NCBI GenBank assembly: GCA_903813345.2
Contig: CAIIXF020000006.1
Coordinates: 36,244,436 to 36,308,435 of the forward strand
DNA length: 64,000 bases
Origin: Owenia fusiformis
Taxonomy: Eukaryota > Annelida > Polychaeta > Sabellida > Oweniidae
Reading direction: 5' to 3'
Shown: piece after piece, positions 22,515-34,494 of the stretch
How the letters are laid out: the number at the start of each line of letters is the position of its first letter
Position numbering within the stretch: position 1 is the stretch's first letter
The notes under the pieces: model-generated
Seen by the model: only the letters and a program-made list of their open reading frames with translations
Databases searched by the model: none
What the model was told of the DNA's origin: nothing
Translations under genes and position numbers: made by a program

Positions 22515-23083
22515 CAGGCCCGTAGCCAGGATTTGCCAGGGGGGATTCGTGGAATACTAGTACATGTGGTATCACTTTTGAAAGATGTACAAGTATTCAC
22601 CACAATAGAGTGAAATATTTGCTAAATAATCATAAGAAATAAACATCTGCAGCGGCAGCAGTGCAACATCTTTATATTAAAATTAATAAAAAGAGCATGC
22701 TATAAACTGTAACTATATATAAGCTTATATTATGTAACATGCAAAAACAATAAATCTATTTCAATATTGCTAATATAGAGCTTTTTGCCTTCGAAATTGT
22801 CACGATTGCCGCCACCTGTAATAAAACAATAGAGAGGTTAAGCTACACGTTCTTTAGGTGAACGCGTAAAACTTATTTTTCCCTGGGGTACAGGCCCGTA
22901 GCGAGGGGGGTTCGATGGGTTCGGGCGACCCCCCCTGGCCAAAAATTTTCTCAAAATTTTGCAGTTTTCTGAGCATTTTTAAGTGATTTTGGCCATTTTT
23001 GGACCAAAATTGTCACAAGTGAACCCCCCCCTGGAATTTATCAAAAAGTGAACCCCCCATTGGCAAATCCTGGCTACGGGTCT
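22515..23083. mobile_element. 'CAGGCCCGTAGCCAGG' MITE pair
   Basis: CAGGCCCGTAGCCAGGATTT at 22515 and CAGGCCCGTAGCGAGGGGGG at 22893 are left ends; AAATCCTGGCTACGGGTCTG ends at about 23084. The 22893-23084 part is a compact palindromic copy with G- and C-runs inside the arms; the outer left end belongs to a second, broken or nested copy. A related copy abuts DDAH exon 4b (63443-63642). Confidence 0.75.
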
Positions 23084-25189
23084 GGGGTATATCTCTCAAA
23101 GTTGTCTTTAAATTTGACTAGTTTAGTATAAAGATCTTAGGTAAGTTGTTATTATTATAAACCGTTGGATGGGGGAAAATTTTGCTTAGGGTCACAATAT
23201 TACACGTTCAGGTTTTGCTAAATGCATGTAGCTGAATCTCTCTTAATACATATCTGAAAGATAACGCAAACCCTTAATTATTAACTTTCAAATATAAACA
23301 ATGAAACAAGTAACTGAAAATTAACATGAACGCCAAGTAACCCACTGACTCTTGGGATTCGAAAGTCAGTTGTGCATTCATTGAATTAATTATAACTAGG
23401 TAAATATTTTCAGAACTGCGTCGAATTCCACAATGCATTTACTCCTGTCTGTAGTGAAGGCTTGCACCAACCCCTTCGGCCTCGCCTCTCTTCCTGCTAT
23501 CCCTCTCGTAGCATCCCACTATCCTGAAATGAATATTATATTAAACAGACGAATTTCATGTACATTGTATTAATTGATGCATCATAATTATTCAATTGTA
23601 TGATGAATTAAATATTATTTACAATTATTTTGAATACCAAACAAAACTCTTTTATGTCATTCTGATACTCTTGGTATCTTTCTTTTTCACCTGAAACATG
23701 CTGAGCAGACATGAGATGCCATGGTTTATCATGATGCTTTTATATAGGCTATTAATTATAGTTCTCTTTGCAATATAAAACTGGTATGTTTATGCAAAAC
23801 CCAATTGGACTGATATAAAGGGGTATCGTTTCTTTATGGGGACTAGAGAAAGGCCGACATACTCATTGCTTCCAGTTCCAACCCAAAACTTAAAATAGGA
23901 AGTTATCAAGATCCAAAAACACGATCGCTTCTTAAACAATACGCTTGTAAAATCCCGGCGATCAAATGCAATCAAACTTTCGCAATCAGGTGCCTAATTA
24001 GTCTTTTGATCTCCGAAGTTTTACTGGACTTTTCAATGAACTCGTGAGAAGCAAACACAATCATTACAAACTCAAATAAACATGTTTCTAGTAAATTTGA
24101 AATAGAGTAAAACCCAGGGAAAAAGATCGCGTGGTAATTTGATTATTTCATAGGAATTTGGCATATTTCAATTTTGGAATAGCAAAATTCTGTCTCGGAA
24201 GAATTTACCAAGCATTCCCTACTTCGATGCGTTTTTATTGCGAGGGCCGTTTAGCGCCGATACGACCTCATTAAGTGTGCTTTATTCGTTTTATTAATAT
24301 AAATGTTATGAAATGTGTAGTTCACAAGTGACACTTTAATCAATTATTTTTAGGTACAATGCATATTTGGCTTTTCCCTCTAAAAGTTTAAAACTCATCT
24401 TTATACTTTTCTTGATTCAATAAAATTAACATTGGATCCCAGACAGTTATCAAATTCTCAGACATTTGATTAATATAGATATTTGTACTTCCTTTGATCA
24501 GTGGCTGGTGTGACTGGAATTCGAATTTAATCTGTTTCATTTTTATGTAAATTGAAAGGAATAAAGTTTTATTTTAAATGTTTTAACAATATTAACGTTT
24601 GGCGTGCAGCGCAACTTCATACACAATCAAAGAATAGAATACAGGTATAAGAACATACCTTTCATTTTCAAGTTCGAGAAATTTCCCCATTATAAATTCA
24701 AAATACGGTCCTTGGCAGAAATGGTCTTGCAACAAACCTGTATGTGCCCGTTTTTCACTGTAACTAATAAATAAATTAAGTACTGAATATAAAATACGAT
24801 TCTGAATAAAAACTTTAGAACGTGGTTTGCGTTATTCAATTATTTATTTAAACGAACGCTCTCGTCTTTTGAACTTTATAAAGAGTAAATCCGATCTGAG
24901 ATTTGAAATCGGGAATAAAAGATACATACATACATAATAACAAAAGATATACGTTCCCAAATAAAAAAAAATAGGAAAAGAATCTAGATTACAATACAAT
25001 AAACAATATCAAGTTTAAAATCCGACAATACGCTCCGGCCGTAAACGTTTCTGAATTTAATAACAACGTATATTTGACTGTGTAATTATATCCATTGATG
25101 TTGTAAACTATACTACGGTTTAAGCAGAATTTTCTACTTGGATAATTCCTGCCTCGATAGTGTAGGGATCGCTCACATCAGGTTGGCCA
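23084..25189. other. Interior of the 9.2-kb element, no gene seen
   Basis: AT-rich filler apart from one copy of the 'CATCATGATAAACCATG' small palindromic family at 23658-23738 (described separately). Confidence 0.5.
23658..23738. repeat. 'CATCATGATAAACCATG' small palindromic repeat, copy 1
   Basis: CATTCTGATACTC ... ATGGTTTATCATGATG. Same ends as copies at 40114-40200, 57644-57716 and 61713-61776 (some in opposite orientation). Confidence 0.7.
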
Positions 25190-25441
25190 TCATAAGGGGG
25201 GGGGGGTTTCACATAAGTCAGAGAGTGTGTCAAAGGACACTCTTCTTGTCTCACTGACCTTGTAAAATTGTTCTATAGCTGCGTTCCCAATGCGGGTGTC
25301 TGAAAATATTTCATCTGATGGAGAAGTTGTTCTTGTTCTGGGAGTTTCATTTATTTTAAAATGGTTCAAGATAAGGTCGAGTTTCCTGCTGTTCTCTTCT
25401 ACGGTCTTCTGGAGTTGTATTTGCATATTATAGATTTCACT
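25190..25441 (-). CDS. Possible coding exon or fragment, 78 codons, unknown
   Basis: Minus-strand frame starts MQIQLQKTVEENSRKLDLIL and is hydrophilic with a helical heptad-like start and a Ser/Thr/Arg middle (TPRTRTTSPSDEIF), unlike the Phe/Ile/Tyr-rich noise frames nearby. An internal GTCAGTGAG is a fair donor after EQFYK. It ends at a poly-C tract. No family recognised; it may be a piece of a transposon protein. Confidence 0.25.
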   Translation of the reverse strand, partial: SEIYNMQIQLQKTVEENSRKLDLILNHFKINETPRTRTTSPSDEIFSDTRIGNAAIEQFYKVSETRRVSFDTLSDLCETPPPL

Positions 25442-25614
25442 GGAATAGCGTACCCAATGTTAAAGGCCGGCCATAAACCAAAACGCAATATGAGAACATA
25501 AATAATTTTTCATTTTCATACAACTGAAGGGATAATAAATGCTTTAATATAAAGTAAACGTATTTATAAATGTATTTTAAGCGTAAAATCAAAGCACAAC
25601 CATTTACTAAAAAG

Positions 25615-25620
25615 AAAAAA
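25615..25620 (-). terminator. Pol III terminator (T6) of the tRNA-Gly-like gene
   Basis: Immediately after the 3' end of the tRNA-like sequence on the minus strand comes TTTTTT, a standard RNA polymerase III stop. Confidence 0.55.
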
Positions 25621-25691
25621 TGTCACACTGGGACTCGAACCCGGACCATCCGCGTGGCAGACGAGGATCTCCAAACTTCGACACCTCAACA
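25621..25691 (-). tRNA. tRNA-Gly(GCC)-like gene, 71 nt, divergent
   Basis: Minus strand. Anticodon arm CCTCGTCTGCCACGCGGAT closely matches animal tRNA-Gly(GCC) (loop CTGCCAC), the T arm has the B box GGTTCGAGTCC, and TGTCGAAGTTTGG is a near A box (one consensus G replaced). Length 71 nt fits tRNA-Gly and a T6 terminator follows. The acceptor stem pairs in only about five of seven positions and the D arm is altered, so it may be a decayed copy or the head of a tRNA-derived SINE. Confidence 0.5.
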
Positions 25692-26196
25692 TCAGTTATT
25701 ACCACGAGCAATTTAACAGTACCATATAATAAAAAACAACATATATTAAAGGTGCAACAATGAGTTCAAAGCGGCCATTCAATGATCATGGACCATTTAT
25801 TAAAGTTTGGATTGCCCGCCCTATTTTCCCCATTTTTTAATTTTTGTATAATCTCTCATTAGGCCTATAGCTCAAAATATCACTAGGGACCAAGGGAAAA
25901 CCCTAGAATTGTACGTGTCATGGAATAGGCTGTTCAGAATGTCAGCCGCTTGCCGTCGGGAGACCGCTTCGCTCACTGGAATAGCGTACCCAATGCTAAT
26001 AATAGCCTAGTATCATTGCTAGAAACCGTGTGATTTCATTGGTCGATTCAGTACCATGTGATCAAAAATACCATAACATAAATTAAAGCTCTATTTAGAT
26101 TTTAAAAGACGTATTGCCGGGCGTATTTTCCGCCCGGGAATTCTGACAACTGTACTGGACGAAAACATCGGGAGACCGCTCCGCCCACTGTCTGAA

Positions 26197-26657
26197 GCCG
26201 TTTTTGCTATAAATCAAGCCACTGTGATCTACACGACCTGTGATTTAAATACATGTTAGTAAAGTGATCATCAAAATGAATGTCCCTGCTTGCTTTTAAG
26301 AATAAGTTTTCATGCGTTACTGTATAGGCCTATACAAATTGAACGGGGGGAGTACTGTAATGTGTCTTAAGACATGATAATAATATGTTACTTCATTTTA
26401 TTTCATATATCATTACTCCAAATTTTCCCATTTCACTCTTCAGAGTTAATGAGTTCCTTTTTAAAATATACGAATTCGTGAATTTGTTCCATCGTATGTA
26501 TTACCTCTCTTCCCCGTTCACGGCAACCGCATTCGTATGGTACGTGTACATGTACATTAAACTAACAAGAAAGCAATAACATTAGTTTTGTGATAATAAC
26601 GTCCCTTATAAGTATTTGTTTTCGGCTCGTGTAGATCACTGATTTATAGCAAAAACA
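26197..26657. repeat. Inverted repeat of TTTTTGCTATAAATCAAG / ATCTACACGA type
   Basis: GTTTTTGCTATAAATCAAGC...GTGATCTACACGA at 26200-26235 is mirrored at 26627-26657. A third related piece (direct) lies at about 41978-42030, so the sequence is dispersed. Confidence 0.65.
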
Positions 26658-27234
26658 TTGCCTTGCACGTTGGTGACGATGAACCTTTTTATTATTAGAT
26701 GTCATGATGTTTGCAGCGCCTACTGTATTCTTTAAGTAATTCAAGAGTAAACTTTCTCTTTATCTTGAAAAAAACCCTTCTAGATTTGTTGAATTTTCTT
26801 GCAGAAATCGAAGCCTCCCCTTCAGTTCATTTTATCCTATCATAAAGCGTAATGTTGCATTATACAGTTTCATATTACATTCTACGGAAGAGATCTTAAC
26901 TTTAACTGGTTACAGCAACTGCTTAACGGACTCTCAGCGTTATGTTTTAGGCATCTTTACGTGATTTTTATTGAACCGTTTATTTCATTAAAATATTTCA
27001 AATCAAATTATGAATTACTATAAAAATAGAAAAGAAAAGGAATAAGGCGTTGAAAGTAATAACTTCTTTCAAATTATGAATTGCTATAAAAGGTAAATAA
27101 AAATAGAAAATAATGAATAATGCGTTGAAAGTAATAACTCAAATTGCATTTCTCCCTTGGAATTCCAGTTTAAAATGATTACAGTAATTAATGTTGCAAT
27201 GTTGCATTGAATTCTACGGCCGGATCTTACATGC
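26658..27234. other. Interior of the 9.2-kb element, right part, no gene seen
   Basis: AT-rich; a stretch near 27000-27060 (ATGAATTACTATAAAAATAG) is loosely repeated at 27070-27130. No ORF with coding character. Confidence 0.45.
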
Positions 27235-27420
27235 TCTTCAACTGCGCTGGTGGTGAACGACTGCGAAGCGGACGCTCAGCGCATTGAGCGCTGGCGATCT
27301 ACGACCGCATCGCGCGCGAATAGCGAGCTACCAACGAACGCTCAGCGCACGAACTACGCCCGCTTCCCGAACGAGTGTACGGCGGATGGCGATGTGTGAG
27401 CTTTGTTACTGAGAGTACTG

Positions 27421-28300
27421 TAGCTATGCCGTCAGATTTGACAAAATTTTGAAGGAGTATGATATGAATGGATGTTGACAACTATATAGCTATGTCGTCA
27501 GATTTGACCAAATTTGAAGGAGTATGATATAGGGCCTAAATGGATGTTTACAACAATATAGCCACGCCGCCAGATTTGACAAAATTGTGAAGTATACATT
27601 GTAAGCAACCATGATAAATAGTTGGACATAGAAGGAAATTAAGTACAATATAATTATACAATGTCATCTGACAAAATTGTGAAGAACAGTATAAATTTAC
27701 ATGTTAAGGAGTATGACATAAATGGATGTTGACAACAATTTATAAGGAGTTTGGCATAAAAGGATATTAAGTACAATATGGTCACACAATGTCATCTTAC
27801 CGAAATGTTAAGGAATATGACATAAATGGATGTTGAGTACAATATAGTCATGCAGTCAGATTTTGATAGAGAGTTGGACATGAAAGGATATTAAGCACAA
27901 TATGGTCATACAATGTCATCTTACCAACTTGTGAAGTATAATATAAGTTCTGTAGTCTGTATTGTAATTGTAAACAACCATGTCCAAGAGCTGACCAAAT
28001 TGTGAAGTATACATTCTAAGCACTCGTGTTTGAAGCACCACATTAAAGGATGTTGGGTACATTGTAGTCATAGAATCAGAGTTGACTGAATTGTGAAGTG
28101 TACATTGTAAGCACACCCTGGAGTTTGACACGAGTCAATGTTGGGTACAATAAAGTCATAGAATCGATTTTAATTGTGAATCGAATTGTGAAGTGTACAT
28201 TTTAAGTGGCCATGTTAAGGAGCATGGCATAAATGGATGTCGAGTACAATAAATTCATGGAATCAGATGTGGTCAAATTGAGTAGTGTACTTTGTAAGTG
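27421..28300. repeat. 66-bp array, right part, grading into decayed relatives
   Basis: Two to three recognisable units follow directly (TATGCCGTCAGATTTGACAA at 27425), in register with the left part once the insertion is removed. From about 27600 to 28300 diverged relatives repeat phrases such as GACATAAATGGATGTTGA, GTCATACAATGTCATCT and AATTGTGAAGTATACAT at irregular spacing. Confidence 0.8.
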
Positions 28301-28639
28301 GCTTACAATATTAGCCAAATTTGTTTCTTGTAAGGTGATTGTGCCATCATCATTATTGATGGTCACGAAAAATACGAAAACAATCACCAAATAAGGATGT
28401 ACATACCGGTAGGTACGAATGATAAGGATTAGAATATGTATGGGATCAAGTAGATTCGATCGGGTTGGTTTCATATAATAGGTAGATTAGATTGACGATT
28501 TTCAATCCGCCTCTCGTGAAAGCAATCCACTCGATCCAATTCATATTTAAATGCTTACCGTACGAAAAGGGATCAGACCAAAATTTTAATTTTTGAAATG
28601 ATTCCTCGGTGTAAGGTCTAGTATTTGAAACGTTACTTA

Positions 28640-28781
28640 TACACACAGTCAGTATGCAGAACTTTGAGTTATGGTTTGGAGCAAGCTCAAATTATGATAT
28701 ATACTTTCTTCTCTAAAGGCAGAAAGGTACACTTATGATTTGGTCTTGCCCCAAATCATAACTGCATACTGACTGTGCTTA
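28640..28781. mobile_element. MITE with CACAGTCAGTATGCAG inverted ends
   Basis: CACAGTCAGTATGCAG at 28644 and its exact reverse complement at 28762-28777; inner arms also pair (TTATGGTTTGGAGCAAG vs CTTGCCCCAAATCATAA). About 140 bp. Confidence 0.8.
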
Positions 28782-28797
28782 TACAAGATTAAATATG

Positions 28798-29575
28798 TAT
28801 TATCCCATCGAACGAAGTTCGGGGTGATATGGAGAACGTCCATCTGTTCGTTCGTCCGGACAATAACTCCAATATCGTTGGTCCAATATTGTTTGCATTT
28901 TAAATATGTCCTTTGTCAGTACAAGTTCTGCTTGAAAGATGATTATGAAAATGGCCTGGTTTTAAAATATCAGCCATTTTAGTGCAGGTTTTATAGTATC
29001 TTTGTCACAACTTACAAAATTGTGATCTACCAAAAAAACTCTCATATTAATTTAGTTCCAAGTCCAATTTTTCTCGAAAAAATACTGTGGTGACCATTAG
29101 ATTGCACTTTTTTAATTTAATTACGTGTTGTGCTGTAACTAAAAAAGAAGTGGGCTGATTTGATGATTTTTTATTTGTAAATACCTAGAAACAGAAGTAC
29201 AACACATAGTCACAATTTGACTCGCAGGCGGTCATTTTGAAAAATGACGGCCTTTTTATTGTGTTATTTTACGTTTTTGTAGTTTTACTTCAAAAATAAT
29301 TGAGTGATCTGTTAACTGTTTCCATTTTATATTTGAATACTTGAAAACAGTTTACAACCTTATCATAATTTACCCGAAAGGCGGCTTTTTGAAAAATGGC
29401 GGCCATTTTAGATGATATTTTACAGTTTTTGCTATAACTGAAAAAGTAGTGTAGTTATTTTGATCATTCATCCATTACGAGCATGTTGGCCATTTTGATG
29501 TATGATTTCTAGTTGTAGCGGCTGACACTTAAGATGTTCGGTGGGATTTGCTACGCATAGGCGTTGCCGTTATCA
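28798..29575. mobile_element. 'CCCATCGAACGAAGTTCG' element, copy 1
   Basis: Starts TTATCCCATCGAACGAAGTTCG (in 28797-28820) and ends TTCGGTGGGATTTGCTACGC...GGCGTTGCCGTTATC. Internally it repeats blocks ending in GCGGCCATTTTGAAAAATGGC. Same family as 34495-35557 and the decayed copy near 3200-3440. Confidence 0.75.
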
Positions 29576-30361
29576 AGTTCTTAAAATAGTTTTAAATGTA
29601 TTTTTTTATTGAGAGGGGGTCGACAATTAAATTTCGGTTCGAGACCCCGGAACTGTTGATCAATCATGAGACAACTTTTTATCGTATGATCTGTAAAATG
29701 AAGCCCTCTGATTGGTCAGTTCTTGTGCTGTACCAATCTGTATTTCTACTAAGATTGTCCCCATTGATTATGTCCATAGCAATTGGTACGGAGGCGGGGA
29801 CAATCTCGGTAGCAAAACAGAAAATACAGAATAATTCTGAGTGATTATCTCCTGTGTAAAATGTATTGGCCTAAGATCACACGATAAAAACTCGACTCCG
29901 TCTCGTACCAATACAGAATTTCTCGAGCAGAATATATCCTGTATTGCACTTCAAATCATTCAACTGTTCAATAACTTTTAAGTAGAATAAGAGTGTAAAA
30001 ATCTTGGATCCCTGAGAACTATTGGCAAATGATCAAGTACGTGTAATGATGAGTAATTACGGTAATAAACCTACCTTTCCAATAAACCCTGCCACCTTTC
30101 GGTATTTCAAAGAAGCTATGATATACCAGTATTGACAAGATTGATGATGTCATTGGTTGCATGTTGAAAATTGTCAAATAATAAGAAATATAGGATTTTG
30201 GACCCTCTGTAATAACTTGTTGCTAGTTTTGAAAAGTACAACCTATATGTCATCATCAATCTAGCCAATATATCATAGCCAATATATCATAGCCACTGTA
30301 AGCCATTCCATCATATATGCCTGAGACATGTGATGCAGATGAGAAAGATGCTTGATGAAAA
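29576..30361. other. Intergenic, no gene seen
   Basis: Only short frames. GGTTCGAGACC at about 29635-29647 resembles a pol III B box but has no partner A box. Confidence 0.5.
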
Positions 30362-30429
30362 GGGTGGCCCATAAGTAGGTTTACAAAAAGAGATTGTTAA
30401 ACAACCGTAAACCTACTTTTGGGCCACCC
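30362..30429. repeat. Compact hairpin (GGGTGGCCCATAAGTAGGTT)
   Basis: About 24-bp arms around a 20-bp loop. Near-perfect inverted repeat. Confidence 0.8.
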
Positions 30430-30532
30430 AGTATAAGTAGGAACGGAGCTGTTCCCAAGGTGAAAAATTGAGGTGAATGCTACATTTGGACTTCATTTTC
30501 ACAGTTTTTGTTGCAAAAAGTCTGAAAAGAAT

Positions 30533-30618
30533 ATACAGGGTGTACATAAAGTATCTTTATAGCTTCGATACAAAGTCTGTAAAGTGTAAACAAACTTTAT
30601 GAATTGGACACCCTGTAT
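30533..30618. repeat. Hairpin with ATACAGGGTGT ends
   Basis: ATACAGGGTGT(ACATAAAG) pairs with (CTTTATGAATTGG)ACACCCTGTAT. 86 bp, MITE-like. Confidence 0.7.
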
Positions 30619-30711
30619 TTCTGTAAAAAAATGATAAGGCGGTTGCCTAGCCTGGCTCAAGCTAGCAACGTCTATGTGAGGCGTGTTATATGTAGTTTGG
30701 TTGGTGACGAG

Positions 30712-30887
30712 TCCCGGTGTAAAAGAAATTATGGTCCCCTGGTGATTATGGTCCCCTTTCCTTACGGCCCTCATTGGTCCTCACTGTGTATGAATAATAA
30801 GGAAAATAGTTGTAATTAGGTCACCATATAAATCAATAGAGAGTAGGACCAAAATTTGATAGGACCACCTACCCTTTTACACCGGGA
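30712..30887. mobile_element. MITE with TCCCGGTGTAAAAG inverted ends
   Basis: 14-bp exact inverted ends at 30712-30725 and 30874-30887; interior repeats TATGGTCCCCTGGTGATTAT. Confidence 0.75.
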
Positions 30888-33036
30888 ATAGATCACTGGG
30901 TGTAATCATTTACCTTTATTGTAATCGTGTAGTAATTATAAAATGTTGATACATGTAATTTCAAATGTATTCTCTTAGTTATAGACATGAACCTACAGAA
31001 GTAATTAGTAAGTCCGTGTTATAGAATAGCATATTTATCTTGTTTTGCATAATGTTTGTTTTGTTTTGCATGTTGATGTACATATTCTAAAACAAATATT
31101 CGGTAAGAGAAATAAATAAAATAACAATAAAAAATAAAACTGTATTATATATTGTTTATTTACACATAAGAGCCCGGCTGGGGGCACTGTTAAGGTAGTA
31201 AAGGAAGGAAGATTCTTAAAGGGTTCCGATTAGCATCCCGTATAAAAACAATATGGCGGCTCCAGGCGAATCAACTGGATCAGTCCATTTTTAAGAAATA
31301 AGGGGAGTTCTGTAAAATCCAGTTTATTGAAATTGTCTTTGAGATAAAGTAATCCGTTTATAATGATTTTGAAAACGTTATCCAAAGAGTGATTGCGTTC
31401 AAATAATACATTGTACAACAGCCAATATAAATTATTGTATTAGAAACCGGTTTGTCTTGCTTTGTTTCATTTGTAGGATATTTCATATGCCAAGCTGTGT
31501 GCTATTACGTTATGGGGAAATTTAGATGCCAATTTTTCCTTATTATACACAAATAGAAGATCCTGAAACTTCACCCATAAATGTGGAATTGATTTGTCAA
31601 AATAAAAATCACCCTTTTATAAATGTGTGACGATCTATAATATACTTATGCTATATAACAGTTAGAGGTGTTGACACAACGACCTCGAACCTGTGAACCC
31701 TTGAGTATTATTCCGGGATCGGGCCTTTTATACTAAACGGTGAGCAACACCAGAAACGAGCGTTCGATTTGCTAAACGATATGCGTCACCCTTTAAAATA
31801 GCTAACCCTTGCAATTCTAATCTTATTTTCTAAGATAACTCATTTCTGATCAGATGGAGAAGTTAATAAAGATTTAAGTTGCATGAATACCCAGATATCC
31901 TTATAACATCAGCCCCCCCCCCCCAGACTTCCACTTATGCTTTCATCAGTTCCGACCTCGCTGAGCTCGTTCCTTCCACCCGAACCACGGTACTCGACGA
32001 GATTCTTTAGTCGCGAACCACCAGTTCCTCTCTAACTTATTCCTCCACTCGCGCATCGAGTTCCCACATCGCGAACCAGAACCTCAGACTGTGTGTGAAT
32101 TGTGTGGAACTCGATGCGCGATTGGAATATTAATGCCCATGCTTATTGTATTGATTACATGTAATTATGAACTTAATATATTTGAGGGTCATTTAGGATG
32201 ATAATTACTGCCCTGGTAAATGAAACACTGTGACTTTAAATTAAAAAATGATGCAATGTCCAGAATATCATTGTTTATCAGTTCAAGAGACTCATATAAA
32301 GTTTAAACCACTATTGTAGTCTTAACCCAATGTTATCAAAGTATGATATGTGAAACTTTTTTAATTTCAAAAAATGTTTCTGAAGGACTTTTTGTTCGAA
32401 AAAGAGCATGAATTTTAAACTTTTGAAAAGCGAAAGTTCACACAAATGCAAAGCATGCTTATCGTCACGTGTGTTTTGCCAAAAAATAAGAAATATTGGT
32501 TCATAAATAAAAATGGTTCAGAAAAAATTCATTTTAAAGTTTTAATTGTCATATAGAAACCATATGTTCTTCCTTTTAACCTAGTGATAGAATCAACATT
32601 GGTTTATTTTTGAAGTTCAGCAAAAGATGGGTATCGATTTGGTGAACATTTTGAACACACGTTTCTCACCAGTCGACCAAAAATTCTGAAAATTTTACAC
32701 ATTGTCAATTCAATGGTCATCTTTTGAATGGTAACAATGTAATTTGAATATATATATATACTTTTCTTATATTGGTTTAGAAAACACATCAGACACTTCT
32801 TTTGTTCTTGGTATTATATGTTCGTAATGAAATGAAACATCGATCTATCCGAATCTCATTGAAACAAAATGACATAAACACAATGTGTTTAGGTCTCTCA
32901 CTATTGTAATTGTACAAAGGGAAGTTTTGTTGATTTAAAAAAAGTATCTTGTTAATGAAGTTAAAGGTTTATCTTAATTTTTATCTATTTAGGGGGTTTT
33001 TGTTTTAATTTTTTGAATACTTTTTGTTAAATCAAC
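30888..33036. other. Intergenic, no gene seen; one hairpin at 32050-32120
   Basis: AT-rich. A CG-rich patch (31930-32120) includes CGCGCATCGAGTTCCCACA paired with TGTGTGGAACTCGATGCGCG (32050-32068 / 32101-32120). A poly-C run sits at 31913-31924. Confidence 0.55.
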
Positions 33037-33345
33037 CAAAAGGATGATTCTCGGTTTGGAGAACGAAGTTCATCACTCTAATTGAGCGTTATCCCTGCTT
33101 CTGACCAATTTGATTTTTTTACATAATATAGATTTGAATGTCTTCTTTTGAATAGTCTTAAATTAATTTGGGTAATATTTCTTGATTTTCCATCAAAAAA
33201 TTACTAGTGAACCACCCAACGTCGCTTTTATGATTCGTACCACTTTTTTAACTTGATGTATTGCATATTTCCGTGGATCAATTTGAGAAAAAAGACAAAC
33301 AAAGCATACAGGGATATGTCATGAGCATATCATGAAAAAATCCTT
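33037..33345. repeat. Long-range inverted repeat, left arm
   Basis: About 300 bp (from AGGATGATTCTCGGTTTGGA through CATGAGCATATCATG) that recurs inverted at 40500-40793, with most bases conserved. The arms are about 7.2 kb apart. Confidence 0.85.
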
Positions 33346-34494
33346 TCAATATGTTTTTAAGAAACATTCGAAAATAATTCATTCTTAAATCGTGTCCCAT
33401 TTTCGAGATATTCTCTGACATTTTATACACATTCATCCAATAGAGGGCCTCTCAAAAGAGCGACTTCAGATTTTTGGCATTTTACAAGTCATATATAAAA
33501 TTGATTAATCATCTATTAATTAGATGTCACCACTTGCTATGAACTATGCTAGTGGTGAATATAAGCTAGTTAATTGCTGTGAGCTGGAGAGGGTGTATTT
33601 ATATCACTTCTATCCCACCACGTGATTACGTGGTCGATGGGGATTTTCTGCTAATAATACATTGAAAACTGCCTGATGAATCTATACAATATATAGTAGA
33701 ACACTTGGAATAAACATGTATGTAAAATCTAGTATAAGCTTACATTCAGAAATATGGAAATAAACAAACGTCCTTCCTTTACAGCTTCACTGTAGCCTGT
33801 ACTCCTTTAAAGGGATACATCAATGAGTTAAAAATAAAAAATCGGTGTGGAGAATGGACGGGGAATCGAAACACAATTCAGCGCGTAGGAGGTGAGGAAC
33901 TTGCCACAAGATTACGCCTCTTTCTACCTCTATCTTCCTGATTTAAACCTTAAAATTCGCCCAAGCATCGATCAACGTGGTTATTATAGCTATAAATAAC
34001 ACGTTCATTGTTCAACCAATCTACAATAAGCCGTTGATGAGAGATAGTCTAGAGAGATTAAACAACACTTAGAAAAATGGCGCCCGTATATGATTTTTTG
34101 TGTTCTTTTCTGTTTATCAATACAATTTATATTTTGACACGATTGCGATAAAACGTATTCCTAGAAATGTATGGCTAATTATCATAAGCGACTGGTAAAT
34201 GTAAAAGTTGTTTGGTTTATCATATAAGAATCTGTAATAAAACCTCGATTGCCAAAATGAAACCATCGATTATGTTGCTATATATAATAAAAGTTTCCAG
34301 TCTTTTTTCAGTTACCATTAAACAGAGTCATTAGTCATTTTGGATTTGGTAGATTGATGATGGCATGGGTTAATCTTTTTCAATTTCAGCAATAAGTTAA
34401 TCCTTTTTATGGACATATTGCTACCTACAACCTTTGACATCATTTATCTAGCCAATAATCAGGTTCTTTGATGTACCAAATGATGGCAGGATTT

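Larger units (their letters stand above)
18173..27420. mobile_element. 9,248-bp transposon-like insertion splitting the 66-bp array
   Basis: Left end CAGTAC...AAAGCTCACAC; right end is the reverse complement GTGTGAGCTTTG...GTACTG. Imperfect inverted ends of roughly 35-40 bp, followed inward on both sides by CpG-rich subterminal blocks (18200-18340 and 27235-27400). TA on each side (18171-18172, 27421-27422) matches one TA in the intact 66-bp unit, so a TA target duplication. No transposase seen; interior carries a tRNA-Gly-like gene, nested foldbacks and AT-rich filler. TA duplication suggests an IS630/Tc1/mariner-like or other TA-targeting superfamily; the class is not determined. Confidence 0.72.

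Noticed and set aside
29630-29650. GGTTCGAGACC as a tRNA T arm/B box
   Set aside because: No A box, acceptor or anticodon arm at the right distance on either strand.
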